A stretch of DNA of 64,000 nucleotides. Origin: Halapricum desulfuricans. Its GTDB lineage: Archaea; Halobacteriota; Halobacteria; Halobacteriales; Haloarculaceae. Each line of letters begins with the position of its first letter. Position 1 is the first letter of the stretch. Shown piece after piece: positions 5,853 through 14,895 of this stretch. Both the position numbers and the translations under genes were made by a program. The stretch covers positions 2,635,658 to 2,699,657 of the forward strand of contig NZ_CP064791.1 of NCBI RefSeq assembly GCF_017094465.1, in the 5' to 3' direction. Under the pieces are notes generated by a model, which had not been told where the DNA came from, did no database searches, and worked only from the letters and a program-made list of their open reading frames with translations.

Positions 5853-8288
5853 ATGGACTATCACGAGGCGGCGAACTTCTGTCTGGAACTCCGCCGGTTC
5901 CCGCCCGGACGCGAGACCGACGCTACCGAGGCGTTGCTGTCGGAGCTGGGCGACCCCCACGAGGCGGTGCGGGCGATCCAGATCGCCGGATCGAACGGCA
6001 AGGGCTCGACGGCCAGAATGCTCGAATCCACGCTTCGGGAGGCGGGGCTATCGGTGGGATTGTACACCTCGCCGCATCTGGACGACGTCCGGGAGCGGAT
6101 CACGGTCGACGGTCGCAAGCTCCCGAAAGCGGCGCTGATCGAGTTCGCCGAGCGGATCCAGCCGTACGTGACCGAGCGGGCAGCCGAAGGGGAGGCGCCG
6201 ACGTTCTTCGAGACGATGACCGTGCTGGCGCTGTGGCAGTTCGCCCGCGCCGGCGTCGACGTCGCGGTACTTGAGGTCGGGATCGGCGGCCGTTACGACG
6301 CCACGAGCGTGGTCGATCCGGTCGCCAGCGCCGTCACCAGCGTCAGCCTCGAACACACGGATCTGCTGGGTGAGACCGTCGAGGAGATTGCCCGGGACAA
6401 GGCCCACGTCGCACCTGCGGACGCGCCGATTGTCACCGGTGCGACCGGCTCCGCACGCGAAGCGATCCGCGAGGTCGCCGGCGAGGTCGTGACCGTCGAC
6501 GAGGACGACGCCGACACGACGGTTTCCTACGGCGGTGTGAGAGACACGGACGGGCAGGTCGAACTCGACGGCGAGGGGTTTCACGTCGAGACGCGGCTGC
6601 CGCTGCCGGGCGCTCACCAGGCCCGCAACGCGGGCGTCGCCGCGACGCTGGCCCGACAGGTCGCCGACGTCGACGAGGAGACGCTGGGGAGGGGGCTGCG
6701 AAACGCCCACTGGCCCGGCCGGTTCGAAGTGATGGACCGGGAGCCGCTGACCGTCCTCGACGGGGCGCACAACCCCGGCGGCTGCGAGCGGGTCGCCGAG
6801 ACTCTCGAGGAGTTCGAGTACGACGACCTCCATCTGGTCGTCGGCGCGATGGTCGAGAAGGACCACGAGGGTATCGCCGCCGCCCTGCCCGATCCGGCGC
6901 ACGTCGTGGCCTGTCAAGCCGACGTCGACCGGGCCGAAGACGAGACAGTCGTGGCCGCCGCCTTCGGGAGTGCGTACCCCGACGCGACGGTCGAGACGCG
7001 CTCTGACGTGGCGGGCGCCCTGGAGGAGGCACTCGACGCCGCCGATCCGGACGACGCCGTCCTCGTGTCCGGATCGCTGTACACCGTTCGGGAAGCCCGC
7101 ACACGCTGGACGCGGGCGGTCATCCCCAAGCGGATCGAGGAGCTAGACGACGCACGCGAGACCCTGTCGGGGGCGCACGTCACCGACGCGGGCGTCTGGC
7201 GGATGCGCGGGAAGGGCGTCCACCGCGTCCTCAAGACGCGCGTCCAGCCCCGCCAGGCCCAGTACCTCAAAGAGGAGTTGCTCTCGCTCGGCGGGGAGTG
7301 TGCGGTCTCGGGGCTGAACAACCAGGACGAGGAGCCCCTGGACGTCGTGCTGATGGCGACGATGGCGCAGTTCAAGCGGCTGGTCGGGAAACTCGAGGGG
7401 CAGCCCTACGGCCTCTCGCCGCTCGCGGATCGGCTGCGTGAGCACCTCGAAATCGGCGTCGAACCCGACCGGCGGGGTTACCCCTGGGAGGACGGCACCG
7501 CGATCATGGGGATCCTCAACGTCACGCCGGACTCGTTCCACGACGGCGGCGAGTACGACGCCGTCGAGGACGCCGTCGCCAGGGCCGAGGAGATGGTCGA
7601 AAACGGGGTCGACATCGTCGACATCGGAGGGGAGTCGACCCGACCCGGCGCGGATCCGGTCCCGGCCGAAGAAGAGATCGAGCGCGTCGTGCCGGTGATC
7701 GAGCGCGTCACCGAGCTGGACGTCGCGATCTCGATCGACACGCGCAAGGCGCCGGTCGCCGAGGCCGCACTGGCAGCGGGCGCGGACATCCTCAACGACG
7801 TGTCGGGACTCGAAGATCCCGAGATGCGTCATCTCGCGGCCGACTACGACGTGCCGGTCGTGGTGATGCACAGCATCGACACGCCGGTCGATCCCGATCG
7901 AGAGGTCCACTACGACGACGTCGTCGAGGACGCCATCGACCAGTTGAAAGAGCGGGTCCTGCTGGCCGAGAAGGCCGGGCTGGACCGGTCACAGATCCTC
8001 GTCGACCCCGGGATCGGGTTCGGGAAGACGCCCGCCGAGGACTTCGAGTTGCTCGGCCGGCTCGAGGAGTTCCGGGCGCTGGGCTGTCCGGTGCTAGTCG
8101 GCCACTCACACAAGTCGCTGTTCGGTCATATCGGGCGTGACAGCGACGAGCGATTAGCTCCGACTGTCGCCGGGACGGCGCTGGCGGCCGAACACGGCGC
8201 CGACGTGGTCCGCGTGCACGACGTCGCGGAGAACGTCGCCGCCCGGGACGTCGTGGCTGCCGCCGAGGATCCGGACGCCGCCGAATGA
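5853..8288 (+). CDS. folCP: Bifunctional folylpolyglutamate/dihydrofolate synthase - dihydropteroate synthase
   Basis: The 811-residue protein is a FolC-FolP fusion of the type known from Haloferax volcanii. Residues 1-425 are FolC: ATP-binding GSNGKGST (46-53), a Mur-ligase-like centre, and the DGAHNPGG motif. Residues about 550-811 are dihydropteroate synthase, which joins p-aminobenzoate to a pterin diphosphate: MGILNVTPDSFHDGG, DIGGESTRPGA, the DVSG loop, and GHSHKS for substrate binding. The linker (about 425-545, with RGKGVHRVLKT and QYLKEELLSLGGECAVSG) resembles the N-terminal extension found on some bacterial DHPS proteins, so it is probably a folded domain. The gene makes folate and then glutamylates it. 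Confidence 0.93.
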   Translation: MDYHEAANFCLELRRFPPGRETDATEALLSELGDPHEAVRAIQIAGSNGKGSTARMLESTLREAGLSVGLYTSPHLDDVRERITVDGRKLPKAALIEFAERIQPYVTERAAEGEAPTFFETMTVLALWQFARAGVDVAVLEVGIGGRYDATSVVDPVASAVTSVSLEHTDLLGETVEEIARDKAHVAPADAPIVTGATGSAREAIREVAGEVVTVDEDDADTTVSYGGVRDTDGQVELDGEGFHVETRLPLPGAHQARNAGVAATLARQVADVDEETLGRGLRNAHWPGRFEVMDREPLTVLDGAHNPGGCERVAETLEEFEYDDLHLVVGAMVEKDHEGIAAALPDPAHVVACQADVDRAEDETVVAAAFGSAYPDATVETRSDVAGALEEALDAADPDDAVLVSGSLYTVREARTRWTRAVIPKRIEELDDARETLSGAHVTDAGVWRMRGKGVHRVLKTRVQPRQAQYLKEELLSLGGECAVSGLNNQDEEPLDVVLMATMAQFKRLVGKLEGQPYGLSPLADRLREHLEIGVEPDRRGYPWEDGTAIMGILNVTPDSFHDGGEYDAVEDAVARAEEMVENGVDIVDIGGESTRPGADPVPAEEEIERVVPVIERVTELDVAISIDTRKAPVAEAALAAGADILNDVSGLEDPEMRHLAADYDVPVVVMHSIDTPVDPDREVHYDDVVEDAIDQLKERVLLAEKAGLDRSQILVDPGIGFGKTPAEDFELLGRLEEFRALGCPVLVGHSHKSLFGHIGRDSDERLAPTVAGTALAAEHGADVVRVHDVAENVAARDVVAAAEDPDAAE

Positions 8289-8479
8289 AAAGAGCGGCGA
8301 GCCGACTCGACGACGAGACCGAGTTTGTAGTGCAGTGATAATACACAACCACCAACACAAAATTGGTTCGGTAATTCACCCACAGCAATAAGTCTCCGTT
8401 GACGTGTTCGTGAGAGGTTCTCTTCGACCCCAAATATTTGGGGCACACCATCATAGTCAATATAATACAATACCGGCCT
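8289..8479 (+). promoter_or_regulatory. AT-rich control region of cooS
   Basis: This 191-bp gap is much richer in A and T than its surroundings and has no ORF. It holds a perfect 16-nt palindrome at 8428-8443 and a second AT stretch (CAATATAATACAATA) at about 8459-8473. If the core AAATATTT of the palindrome is the TATA box, transcription would start near 8462, leaving a leader of about 18 nt before the ATG at 8480. Confidence 0.6.
8428..8443. promoter_or_regulatory. Perfect palindrome CCCCAAATATTTGGGG upstream of cooS
   Basis: All 16 bases are self-complementary. The AT core looks like a TATA box flanked by C4/G4 arms, so a dimeric regulator binding here would compete with TBP. It lies 37 bp upstream of the cooS start. 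No regulator gene is adjacent. Confidence 0.6.
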
Positions 8480-10441
8480 ATGGGAGATCCCCCAGAACCC
8501 GTCATCGATCTCGGTGATGCGGGCGATCCGGACAGAACGGTCGAGGCACAGCGCGAGATCGACTACGAGATGCCGGCCGACAGGCTCGACGAACAACAGC
8601 CCCAGTGTCCGTTCGGCCAGGCCGGGAGCTGCTGTGACATCTGTTATATGGGGCCGTGTCGGGTAAGCGACGACGACCAGTACGGGGACGACCGCGGGGT
8701 CTGCGGGGCGACGCCCGGAACGGTCGTCTCGCGCAACCTCTATCGCGAGATCGGCGCCGGCGTGTCCTCTCATTCCCACCACGCCCGCGAATCGGTGGAG
8801 TTGCTCGCGGAGATCGCCGAGGAGGAGGCCGGGGACTTCGAGATCAAAGACGAGCAGAAGCTTCGATCGATCGCCGAAGACATCGGACTCGAGGCCGACG
8901 GGGACGTCAACGAGGTCGCGAAAGCCGTCGCCGACGCGGCGATGGACGACTTCGGCCCCGGCGGGGAGACGCTCAACTGGCTCGAACGGATGCCGGACAG
9001 CCAGCGCGAGGTGCTCGACGAGCAAGGGCTGCTCCCGCTGAGCAGCGTCGATCAGCAGGCCGCCCGGGCGCTCGCACAGACCCACAAGGGCAACGACTCG
9101 GACACGGGGCACATCCTGAAGAGCGCACTCGAAGCCGGGGTGGCCGACGGCTACGCCGGGTTGACGATGGCAACCGACCTCCAGGACGTCATCTTCGGGA
9201 CGCCGTCGCCGACCGACGCGACGGCACACCTCGGCGTGCTCGAGGAGGACCAGGTCAACCTCGCGGTCCACGGCCACTCCCCACAGCTCAGCGAGATGGT
9301 CGTGAAAGCCGCCGAGGAACTGGAAGACGAGGCCCGCGAGGTCGGCGCGGACGGGATCAACCTCGTCGGGATCTGCTGTACCGGGAACGAACTGGCCGAA
9401 CGCCACGGCATCCCGATGGCGGCACACAGCCTCCAGTCGGAGCTAGCGGTCACGACCGGGGCGCTCGACGCGATGGTCGTGGACATCCAGTGCATCTGGC
9501 CGGGCATCTCCGACCTCATCGAGTGCCACCACACGCGGCTCATCACCACCGTCGACTACGTCCGCATGGAGGAGGCGACGCACATCCCGTTCGACGAGGA
9601 GACGGCGATGGAAGACGCCAAGAAGCTGGTTCGGGAAGCGATCGAGGGCTATCAGGACCGCAAGCGCCGCCAGAAGTACGAGGTGAACATCCCCGACCGC
9701 ACCCAGGAGGCGATGGTCGGGTTCTCCGACAGCGCGATCCTCGGCGTGCTCGAATCGATCGACCCCGAGAACCCCGCCCAGCCGATCGTCGACGCGATCC
9801 AGGCGGGCCAGTTGCGCGGGATCGTCGGGATCGTCGGCTGTCCCAACCCCAAGATGCGGGAGGCCAACATGACCGAGAAGCTCATCGAGAACTTGCTCGC
9901 CGCGGACGTGTTGCCGGTCGTGACGGGGTGTATCGGCCACATCATGGCCCAGGGCGGCTACCTGGACCCCGACAGGGTCGACGAACTCGCCGGCGACGGG
10001 CTCCAGGAACTGCTGTACACGCTCGGTGACGCGGCCGGGCTCGACGGGCCGCTCCCTCCTGTGTTGCACATGGGTTCCTGCGTGGACAACTCTCGGATCG
10101 GCAACGTCATCCGCGCGATCTCGGAGGGGAGCGGGATCCCGGTCCAGGACCTGCCGGTCGCCGCGAGCGCGCCCGAGCTGATCGCCGAAAAGGCAGTCAG
10201 CATCGGTACCTGGGCGCTCGCGCTCGGACTGCCGCTGCACACCGCGCCCGCTCTCCGGATCGAAGCCAGCGAGGTCGTCACCGAGACGCTCACCGAAGAC
10301 CTCAAGGACATCACGGGCGGGTACCTGATCCAGGACGGAACGCCGGACGGAGCAGCGGAGCAACTCATCGACGCGCTCGACGAGCGGCGAGCGCCGCTAG
10401 TCGATGCAGACATCGAGGCGGAGGCTGGCACGGCGGACTAA
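8480..10441 (+). CDS. cooS: Ni,Fe carbon monoxide dehydrogenase catalytic subunit CooS
   Basis: CooS oxidises CO with water to CO2, protons and two low-potential electrons. The ATG at 8480 gives 653 residues. All metal ligands of monofunctional Ni-CODHs are present: C43 and C51 for the shared D-cluster; C52, C55, C60 and C75 for the B-cluster; H264 (VHGHSP), C300 (GICCTGNE), C338 (DIQCIWPG), C454 (VGCPNP), C484 (VTGCIG) and C534 (MGSCVDNS) for the Ni-containing C-cluster. The catalytic lysine is K571 in EKAVSIGTWAL. An acidic N-terminal extension of about 40 residues and many Asp/Glu fit a salt-adapted cytoplasm. cooC follows 7 bp downstream. No ferredoxin (cooF), hydrogenase or ACS gene is in the window, so this is not the bifunctional acetyl-CoA form as far as visible. 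Confidence 0.95.
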   Translation: MGDPPEPVIDLGDAGDPDRTVEAQREIDYEMPADRLDEQQPQCPFGQAGSCCDICYMGPCRVSDDDQYGDDRGVCGATPGTVVSRNLYREIGAGVSSHSHHARESVELLAEIAEEEAGDFEIKDEQKLRSIAEDIGLEADGDVNEVAKAVADAAMDDFGPGGETLNWLERMPDSQREVLDEQGLLPLSSVDQQAARALAQTHKGNDSDTGHILKSALEAGVADGYAGLTMATDLQDVIFGTPSPTDATAHLGVLEEDQVNLAVHGHSPQLSEMVVKAAEELEDEAREVGADGINLVGICCTGNELAERHGIPMAAHSLQSELAVTTGALDAMVVDIQCIWPGISDLIECHHTRLITTVDYVRMEEATHIPFDEETAMEDAKKLVREAIEGYQDRKRRQKYEVNIPDRTQEAMVGFSDSAILGVLESIDPENPAQPIVDAIQAGQLRGIVGIVGCPNPKMREANMTEKLIENLLAADVLPVVTGCIGHIMAQGGYLDPDRVDELAGDGLQELLYTLGDAAGLDGPLPPVLHMGSCVDNSRIGNVIRAISEGSGIPVQDLPVAASAPELIAEKAVSIGTWALALGLPLHTAPALRIEASEVVTETLTEDLKDITGGYLIQDGTPDGAAEQLIDALDERRAPLVDADIEAEAGTAD

Positions 10442-10448
10442 CGATACC

Positions 10449-11189
10449 ATGAAAGTCGCAATCACCGGAAAAGGAGGCGTCGGCAAATCGACACTCTCGG
10501 CGGCGGTCGCACGGGAGATCGCGGACGAACGGCGGATGATCGCGATCGACGGCGATCCCGACATGAACCTCGCGAGCGCGCTCGGGATCGACCAGCCCGA
10601 TCCGATCACACAGGAGACGGACCTCATCGAGGATCGAGCCGGTTCGTCCGGCGGACTGATCCAGCTCCGCCCGGAGGTCACGGACGTGCTCGAATCAAAG
10701 TCCGTCGCGTTCGGCGAGCGCGGCCGGCTCGTCACTATCGGCCCGCCGGAAGCCGGCGGGACCGGGTGCATGTGCCCGGAGAACAACTTCATCCGCTCGC
10801 TCGTCAATCAGGCGCTGGATTACGACGACGTCGTCATGGACATGGAAGCCGGGATCGAGCACCTCGGCCGGGGGACCGCCGACGACGTGGACGCGATGAT
10901 CGTCGTCGTCGAGCCCTCGCAGGCGTCGATCGAGACGGCCCACCAGATACAGACGCTGGCGGATGACATCGGCATCGACGCCACCTACGCGTTCCTCAAC
11001 AAGGTCCGCGACGAGAGCGAGGCCGAGCTGATCGAGGACCAACTCGCGCTGCCGATCGTCGAGACGTTCGGCTACGACGACGACATCGCCAGCGCCGGCC
11101 TGGAAGGCGTCTCGCCGGTCGAGGCGAGTCCCGCACTGCGGGCGACGGCCCGAGACGTACTCGATTCGGTCGTCGCCGACATCGAGTGA
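10449..11189 (+). CDS. cooC: CO dehydrogenase nickel-insertion ATPase CooC
   Basis: CooC is a MinD-like P-loop ATPase that loads nickel into the C-cluster of CooS. The start is the ATG at 10449, 7 bp after the cooS stop, giving 246 residues. It has the deviant Walker A GKGGVGKST (7-15), the IDGDPDMN switch (33-40), the metal-binding C-x-C pair C107/C109 (GCMCPEN) that defines CooC, and the DMEAGIEHLGRGT stretch typical of the family. The C-terminal VFLNKV-like motif is AFLNKVRDES. Its presence next to cooS supports an active nickel enzyme. Confidence 0.93.
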   Translation: MKVAITGKGGVGKSTLSAAVAREIADERRMIAIDGDPDMNLASALGIDQPDPITQETDLIEDRAGSSGGLIQLRPEVTDVLESKSVAFGERGRLVTIGPPEAGGTGCMCPENNFIRSLVNQALDYDDVVMDMEAGIEHLGRGTADDVDAMIVVVEPSQASIETAHQIQTLADDIGIDATYAFLNKVRDESEAELIEDQLALPIVETFGYDDDIASAGLEGVSPVEASPALRATARDVLDSVVADIE

Positions 11190-11268
11190 ACGGGAAACGC
11201 GGGCCGGAGAACAGCGCACGGACAACGGCGGCGGGCACCCACCGCGTTTGCCGCGATCAGGGGGCGAT

Positions 11269-12327
11269 TTACACCAGTCCGTATTCGTCCCGGACGTCCC
11301 GATACAGATCCAGATACGAGCTGATGACGGCGTCGTGGTCGTACGCGTCCCAGTCGTCGTCGACAGTCAGGTGCTCGAACTCGCCGGCGTCGGTGATCGC
11401 GTCGGCGAGCTGCTGGGGCGTCGTCACCCGGAAGCCCCGACGGTGGTTCTCAACCAGTTCGTGGGCGCTCGATTCGGCCTGGTACTCGACGATGCCGACA
11501 CAGCCGGCGGCGAGCGCCCACAGGAGTTCGGTGGCGAACTGTTCCCGGTAGGCGGTCTGGACGAAGACGTGCGCGCTCCGATAGACGGCCAGCCGTTCCG
11601 AGAGTGGCCGCTCGCCGACGAACTCGACGCGGTCGTCGATGCGCAGGTCTTCGGCTTCGGATTCGTAGGCCCCGCGGGCGGGGCCGTCGCCGATAATCGT
11701 CGCCGACCAGTCCCGGTCGCGCAGCTCCGCGAGCCCCAGCAGGAGGCTCTTGACGTTCGCCGTCTCGTCGAGCGGATGGGCGAAAACGACATCGACGTCG
11801 TCGGCGGGATCGACCGCCCGGATCCGGTCCATGTCGATGCTCTCGGGCAGGGTCCGCAGACGGTCGTCCGCGACGCCGGACTCGCGAAGCTCGGTGCGGA
11901 CCATCTCGGAGGGAGCGACGATCCGGGCGGGCGCCGAGAGCGCCCTGCCGGCCCAGCGCGATCCCGACGGGTCGGTGTCGCCGAAGAACTCGACGAGAAG
12001 CGGCGCACGCGAAAGCGACCCCCCGACGCTCGCGGCGACGACCTGCGAGGCGGGTGTGGGCAACGCGTGGATCACGTCAGGGTCGAACCGGGCCAGCGCC
12101 CAGGGAAGCCCAAGCGCGAACGACGTCGGCGCCGGCGAGTCGGTCACGCCGTGATAGACGACATCGGAATCGGTCACCGTCTCGCGGTCATCCTCCCAAG
12201 ATCGGGCGCAGAAGACGGTCACGTCGTGGCCGCGTTCGGCAAGCAGGCGGGCGAGCCGTTCGAACCGACGGGTGCCCGGCCTGTCGTCGTGATGGGTCGT
12301 CTCCATCGAGACGAACGCGACGCGCAT
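11269..12327 (-). CDS. GT4-type glycosyltransferase
   Basis: The ATG at 12327 (MRVAFVSMETTHH) gives 352 residues; the longer frame upstream is antisense to a histidine kinase. The protein has a Rossmann N-domain with the ERGHDVTVFCARSW motif, DPDVIHALPTP, the central PSEMVRTELRESGV, and a C-domain with IIGDGPARGAYE and the E-x7-E-like region EQFATELLWALAAGCVGIVEY. These features fit GT-B retaining glycosyltransferases acting at the membrane face on polysaccharide or lipid glycans. Substrate is unknown. It ends 79 bp from the convergent cooC gene. A histidine kinase gene lies upstream on the same strand. Confidence 0.8.
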   Translation of the reverse strand: MRVAFVSMETTHHDDRPGTRRFERLARLLAERGHDVTVFCARSWEDDRETVTDSDVVYHGVTDSPAPTSFALGLPWALARFDPDVIHALPTPASQVVAASVGGSLSRAPLLVEFFGDTDPSGSRWAGRALSAPARIVAPSEMVRTELRESGVADDRLRTLPESIDMDRIRAVDPADDVDVVFAHPLDETANVKSLLLGLAELRDRDWSATIIGDGPARGAYESEAEDLRIDDRVEFVGERPLSERLAVYRSAHVFVQTAYREQFATELLWALAAGCVGIVEYQAESSAHELVENHRRGFRVTTPQQLADAITDAGEFEHLTVDDDWDAYDHDAVISSYLDLYRDVRDEYGLV

Positions 12328-12385
12328 ATCTCCGTCGTCGGTACCAACCGACAAAAAGCGGGCGGTTTCCCGTGGCGGCGGCGAG

Positions 12386-14056
12386 TCACTCGGGTTCGAC
12401 GCCGCGGATCTCGAACCGTGCGCCGCCCTCGTCGCTCTCGGTGACGGCGATCGACCAGCCGTGGGCGGTGGCGATCTCGCTGACGATCGCCAGCCCGAAC
12501 CCGGTTCCGTGTGTCGCCGTCGAGTAGCCGCTCTCGAGGACCGCCTCGCGGTCGTCTGCCGGGATTCCCCGCCCGTCGTCCTCGACGTAGAATCCCTCCG
12601 AGAGCGGACCGACCCGAACGGTGAGCGACGCGTCCGCGTCGGATCGGCCATGCTCCACGGCGTTGCGAAACAGGTTTTCGAGCAGTTGCTGGAGTCGGTC
12701 GGCGTCGGCGGCGAGCAGACGGGTCTCCTCGATTTCGAGGTCCGCATCGGGCGCATCGACCATCATCCAGGCCGACTGGGCGATCGTCGAGAGGTCCACG
12801 GTCGTCGGCTCGTCGATGGGCTGACCGTGGCGAGCCAGCGCGAGCACGTCGTCGATGAGACGTTCCATCCGTTCGAGGGCGTCAGCGGTCGTCTCCAGGT
12901 TCTCGTCGTCGCGATCGTCGCGAGCCAGTTCGAGCCGGGCCATCGCCACGCTCAGCGGGTTGCGCAGGTCGTGGCTGACCATGCTCGCGAACGACTCCAG
13001 CCGGTCGTTCTGGCGTTCGAGCTCCCGGCGATACTGCTCGCGTTCGGTGACGTCTCGCAGGACGACCAGCCGGCCGAGCTGGGGTTGATCGACGGCGAAG
13101 TCCCGCTCGGAGACGTGATAGTACTCGACGCCGCCCGGCCGGTCCAGCGCGATCGTTGGCGCGTCCGCAGCGAGCGCGTCGGCTACGTCGGGCAGCGTCG
13201 ACCACAGCGGTTCGCCGAGTGCCGTACCGGCCCGCAGGCACGGGAACAGCCCCTCCGCGCCGTCGTTGTACTCGCGGATCCGGTCGCGCTGGTCGAGCAG
13301 GATCGTCGGCTCGTCGCGGTCGCCGGTCGCCTGGACGGCCTGAAACCGGTAGAAGTAGACGAACAGCAACCCGACGGCGAAAAGCGCCACGCCGATCGGT
13401 TCGTACGTGATGTCGATGAGATGTGGCGTGGCGAAGCCAACGACGTCGAGGACGACCGGTAGGATCGTCACGCTGGCGAGCGCGAACAACGGTCGGGTGT
13501 CGTAGCTGACCTGCCGGAACCGCTCGTAGAGCATGAAGTATCCGATCATCGACAGGCCGTAGGACAGTCCCATCACCAGCCAGTGAAACAGCTGGTGGCG
13601 GACAGCGATATGCGGGAACGGCTGGGCGACGAGGGCCGGTTCGTAGTAGAGGTAATGGTACGGATTGGTCACCTTCACGGCGACGATCACCAGAAAGATC
13701 GCGAGCAGTCCGGTGCGGAGCCGCCGGTCGTGATGAAGCGTGCGGCCAGTGTACGCCGACGTGAAGTACAGCCACGGTCCGACTGCGGCCAGCCCGACGA
13801 TCAGACCGACGGTGTAGAACCCGAGCGAAAGCTCGACCGTCGGCGCGAGCAGGAATCCGACGTGTGCAGTTGCCCACCCGCCGGTCGTGAGCAACAGCGC
13901 CGCGAGCCCGCGGCGCGTGTCGGGGTCTTCGATCCGCGATGTCGCGGCGACGCTGGCGAAACTGGCGACCGCGGCAGCCACGAAGACGAGAACGTAGGCG
14001 ACGAACAGCGGATCGAGCGTCGGCGCGAGTCCGAATACCACACCGACAGTACGCAC
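12386..14056 (-). CDS. 7TM-sensor histidine kinase
   Basis: I choose the GTG at 14056 (VRTVGVVFGLAP), just before the first membrane helix, giving 556 residues; the frame stays open upstream but is antisense-like. Residues 1-225 form seven hydrophobic helices (histidine-kinase N-terminal 7TM type). A PAS-like domain follows (PTILLDQRDRIREYNDGAEGLF, and REQYRRELERQN at its end). The HisKA box is FASMVSHDLRNPLSVAM with phospho-acceptor His near 361, and the ATPase has LFRNAVEHG, DDGRGIP and GTGFGLAIV motifs. No response regulator is adjacent. It probably senses a membrane or small-molecule signal and passes phosphate to a separate receiver. Confidence 0.82.
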   Translation of the reverse strand: MRTVGVVFGLAPTLDPLFVAYVLVFVAAAVASFASVAATSRIEDPDTRRGLAALLLTTGGWATAHVGFLLAPTVELSLGFYTVGLIVGLAAVGPWLYFTSAYTGRTLHHDRRLRTGLLAIFLVIVAVKVTNPYHYLYYEPALVAQPFPHIAVRHQLFHWLVMGLSYGLSMIGYFMLYERFRQVSYDTRPLFALASVTILPVVLDVVGFATPHLIDITYEPIGVALFAVGLLFVYFYRFQAVQATGDRDEPTILLDQRDRIREYNDGAEGLFPCLRAGTALGEPLWSTLPDVADALAADAPTIALDRPGGVEYYHVSERDFAVDQPQLGRLVVLRDVTEREQYRRELERQNDRLESFASMVSHDLRNPLSVAMARLELARDDRDDENLETTADALERMERLIDDVLALARHGQPIDEPTTVDLSTIAQSAWMMVDAPDADLEIEETRLLAADADRLQQLLENLFRNAVEHGRSDADASLTVRVGPLSEGFYVEDDGRGIPADDREAVLESGYSTATHGTGFGLAIVSEIATAHGWSIAVTESDEGGARFEIRGVEPE

Positions 14057-14118
14057 TGAAGTAGTATATGTGTAGCCATGGCGGCCGCCGTTTTCGGATG
14101 CGGGCGGCTCGCCGCGGA

Positions 14119-14895
14119 TCAGCCGAGCGTCTTCTCGGCCCACGTCAGCGCGTAGTCGGGACCGTGCTCGCGGTAGGCGTCGGTGTTCAGCGCGCCGAAC
14201 GGCGTCGGCAGTTCGAGGTCGTGTTTGATAGCGCTGCAGGCCAGTTCGGCGCCGTCGCCGAAGGCGGTCCGGCCGCTTGCGATGTCCGAATCCAGCGAGG
14301 ACAGCCGTGGCTGCAGGCGCTGTCCGGCGTCGACCCAGGCGTCGTGCAACTGCGGTCGATCGTCGGCCCAGTCGGCGAACACGGGCCGAGTGTGCAACCC
14401 GAGATACCCCTCGTAGAGCGCGGCCGAGAGCTGGTAGGTATCGACGGGATCGAGCCGGTCGGAGACGGCCGCGGCGAACGCCCGGTAGCGGTCCTCGAAG
14501 AACCCGAGGAACTGTTCGGGGACGCCGAGCCCGATCTGGACCAGCGCTTCGGCGACAAGGAATCGAACGAACGAATCGGGCGAGCCCGACAGCCGCGGCT
14601 TGACGAGCACGACGGGCGGGTCGGTCTGGCGCGTCCAGGCGACGCCGCCGTCCCCGGGTGCGCCGACGGTGAACGTGTCGCTGGCGTATTCGACGAGCAG
14701 GTCCGGGGCGTCCGCCGGGAGCCACGACCGGGGATAGCTCGCCGGCTCCAGGGCGTCGGCGACGAGCCCGAGCTGTTCGGCGCTTGCGGGCGGTAACGTC
14801 TCGAAGTCCCGTTCGACATCGAGCACGACCGCGTCCGGCGCGTGTACGGCCCGGACCTGCTCGACGGCCTCAGGCAGCGATCGTTCGGTGAACAT
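14119..14895 (-). CDS. Conserved haloarchaeal protein, function unknown
   Basis: The 258-residue soluble protein starts MFTERSLPEAVEQVRAVHAPDAVVLDVERDFETLP and has no membrane segment or metal motif that I recognise. It is rich in Asp, Leu and Tyr, with the stretches PRSWLPADAPDLLVEYASDTFTVG, VVLVKPRLSGSPDSFVRFLVAEALVQIG and a GLHTRPVFADWADDRPQLHDAW segment. Its start codon shares one base with the stop of a 30-residue membrane peptide gene, so the two are translationally coupled. It looks like a haloarchaea-specific domain of unknown function. Confidence 0.65.
   Translation of the reverse strand: MFTERSLPEAVEQVRAVHAPDAVVLDVERDFETLPPASAEQLGLVADALEPASYPRSWLPADAPDLLVEYASDTFTVGAPGDGGVAWTRQTDPPVVLVKPRLSGSPDSFVRFLVAEALVQIGLGVPEQFLGFFEDRYRAFAAAVSDRLDPVDTYQLSAALYEGYLGLHTRPVFADWADDRPQLHDAWVDAGQRLQPRLSSLDSDIASGRTAFGDGAELACSAIKHDLELPTPFGALNTDAYREHGPDYALTWAEKTLG

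Noticed and set aside
12386..14725. Full-length 779-codon frame as the histidine kinase
   Set aside because: The first 220 codons are Arg/Pro-rich and antisense-like to the next gene in another frame. The GTG at 14056, just before the first membrane helix, is a better start.
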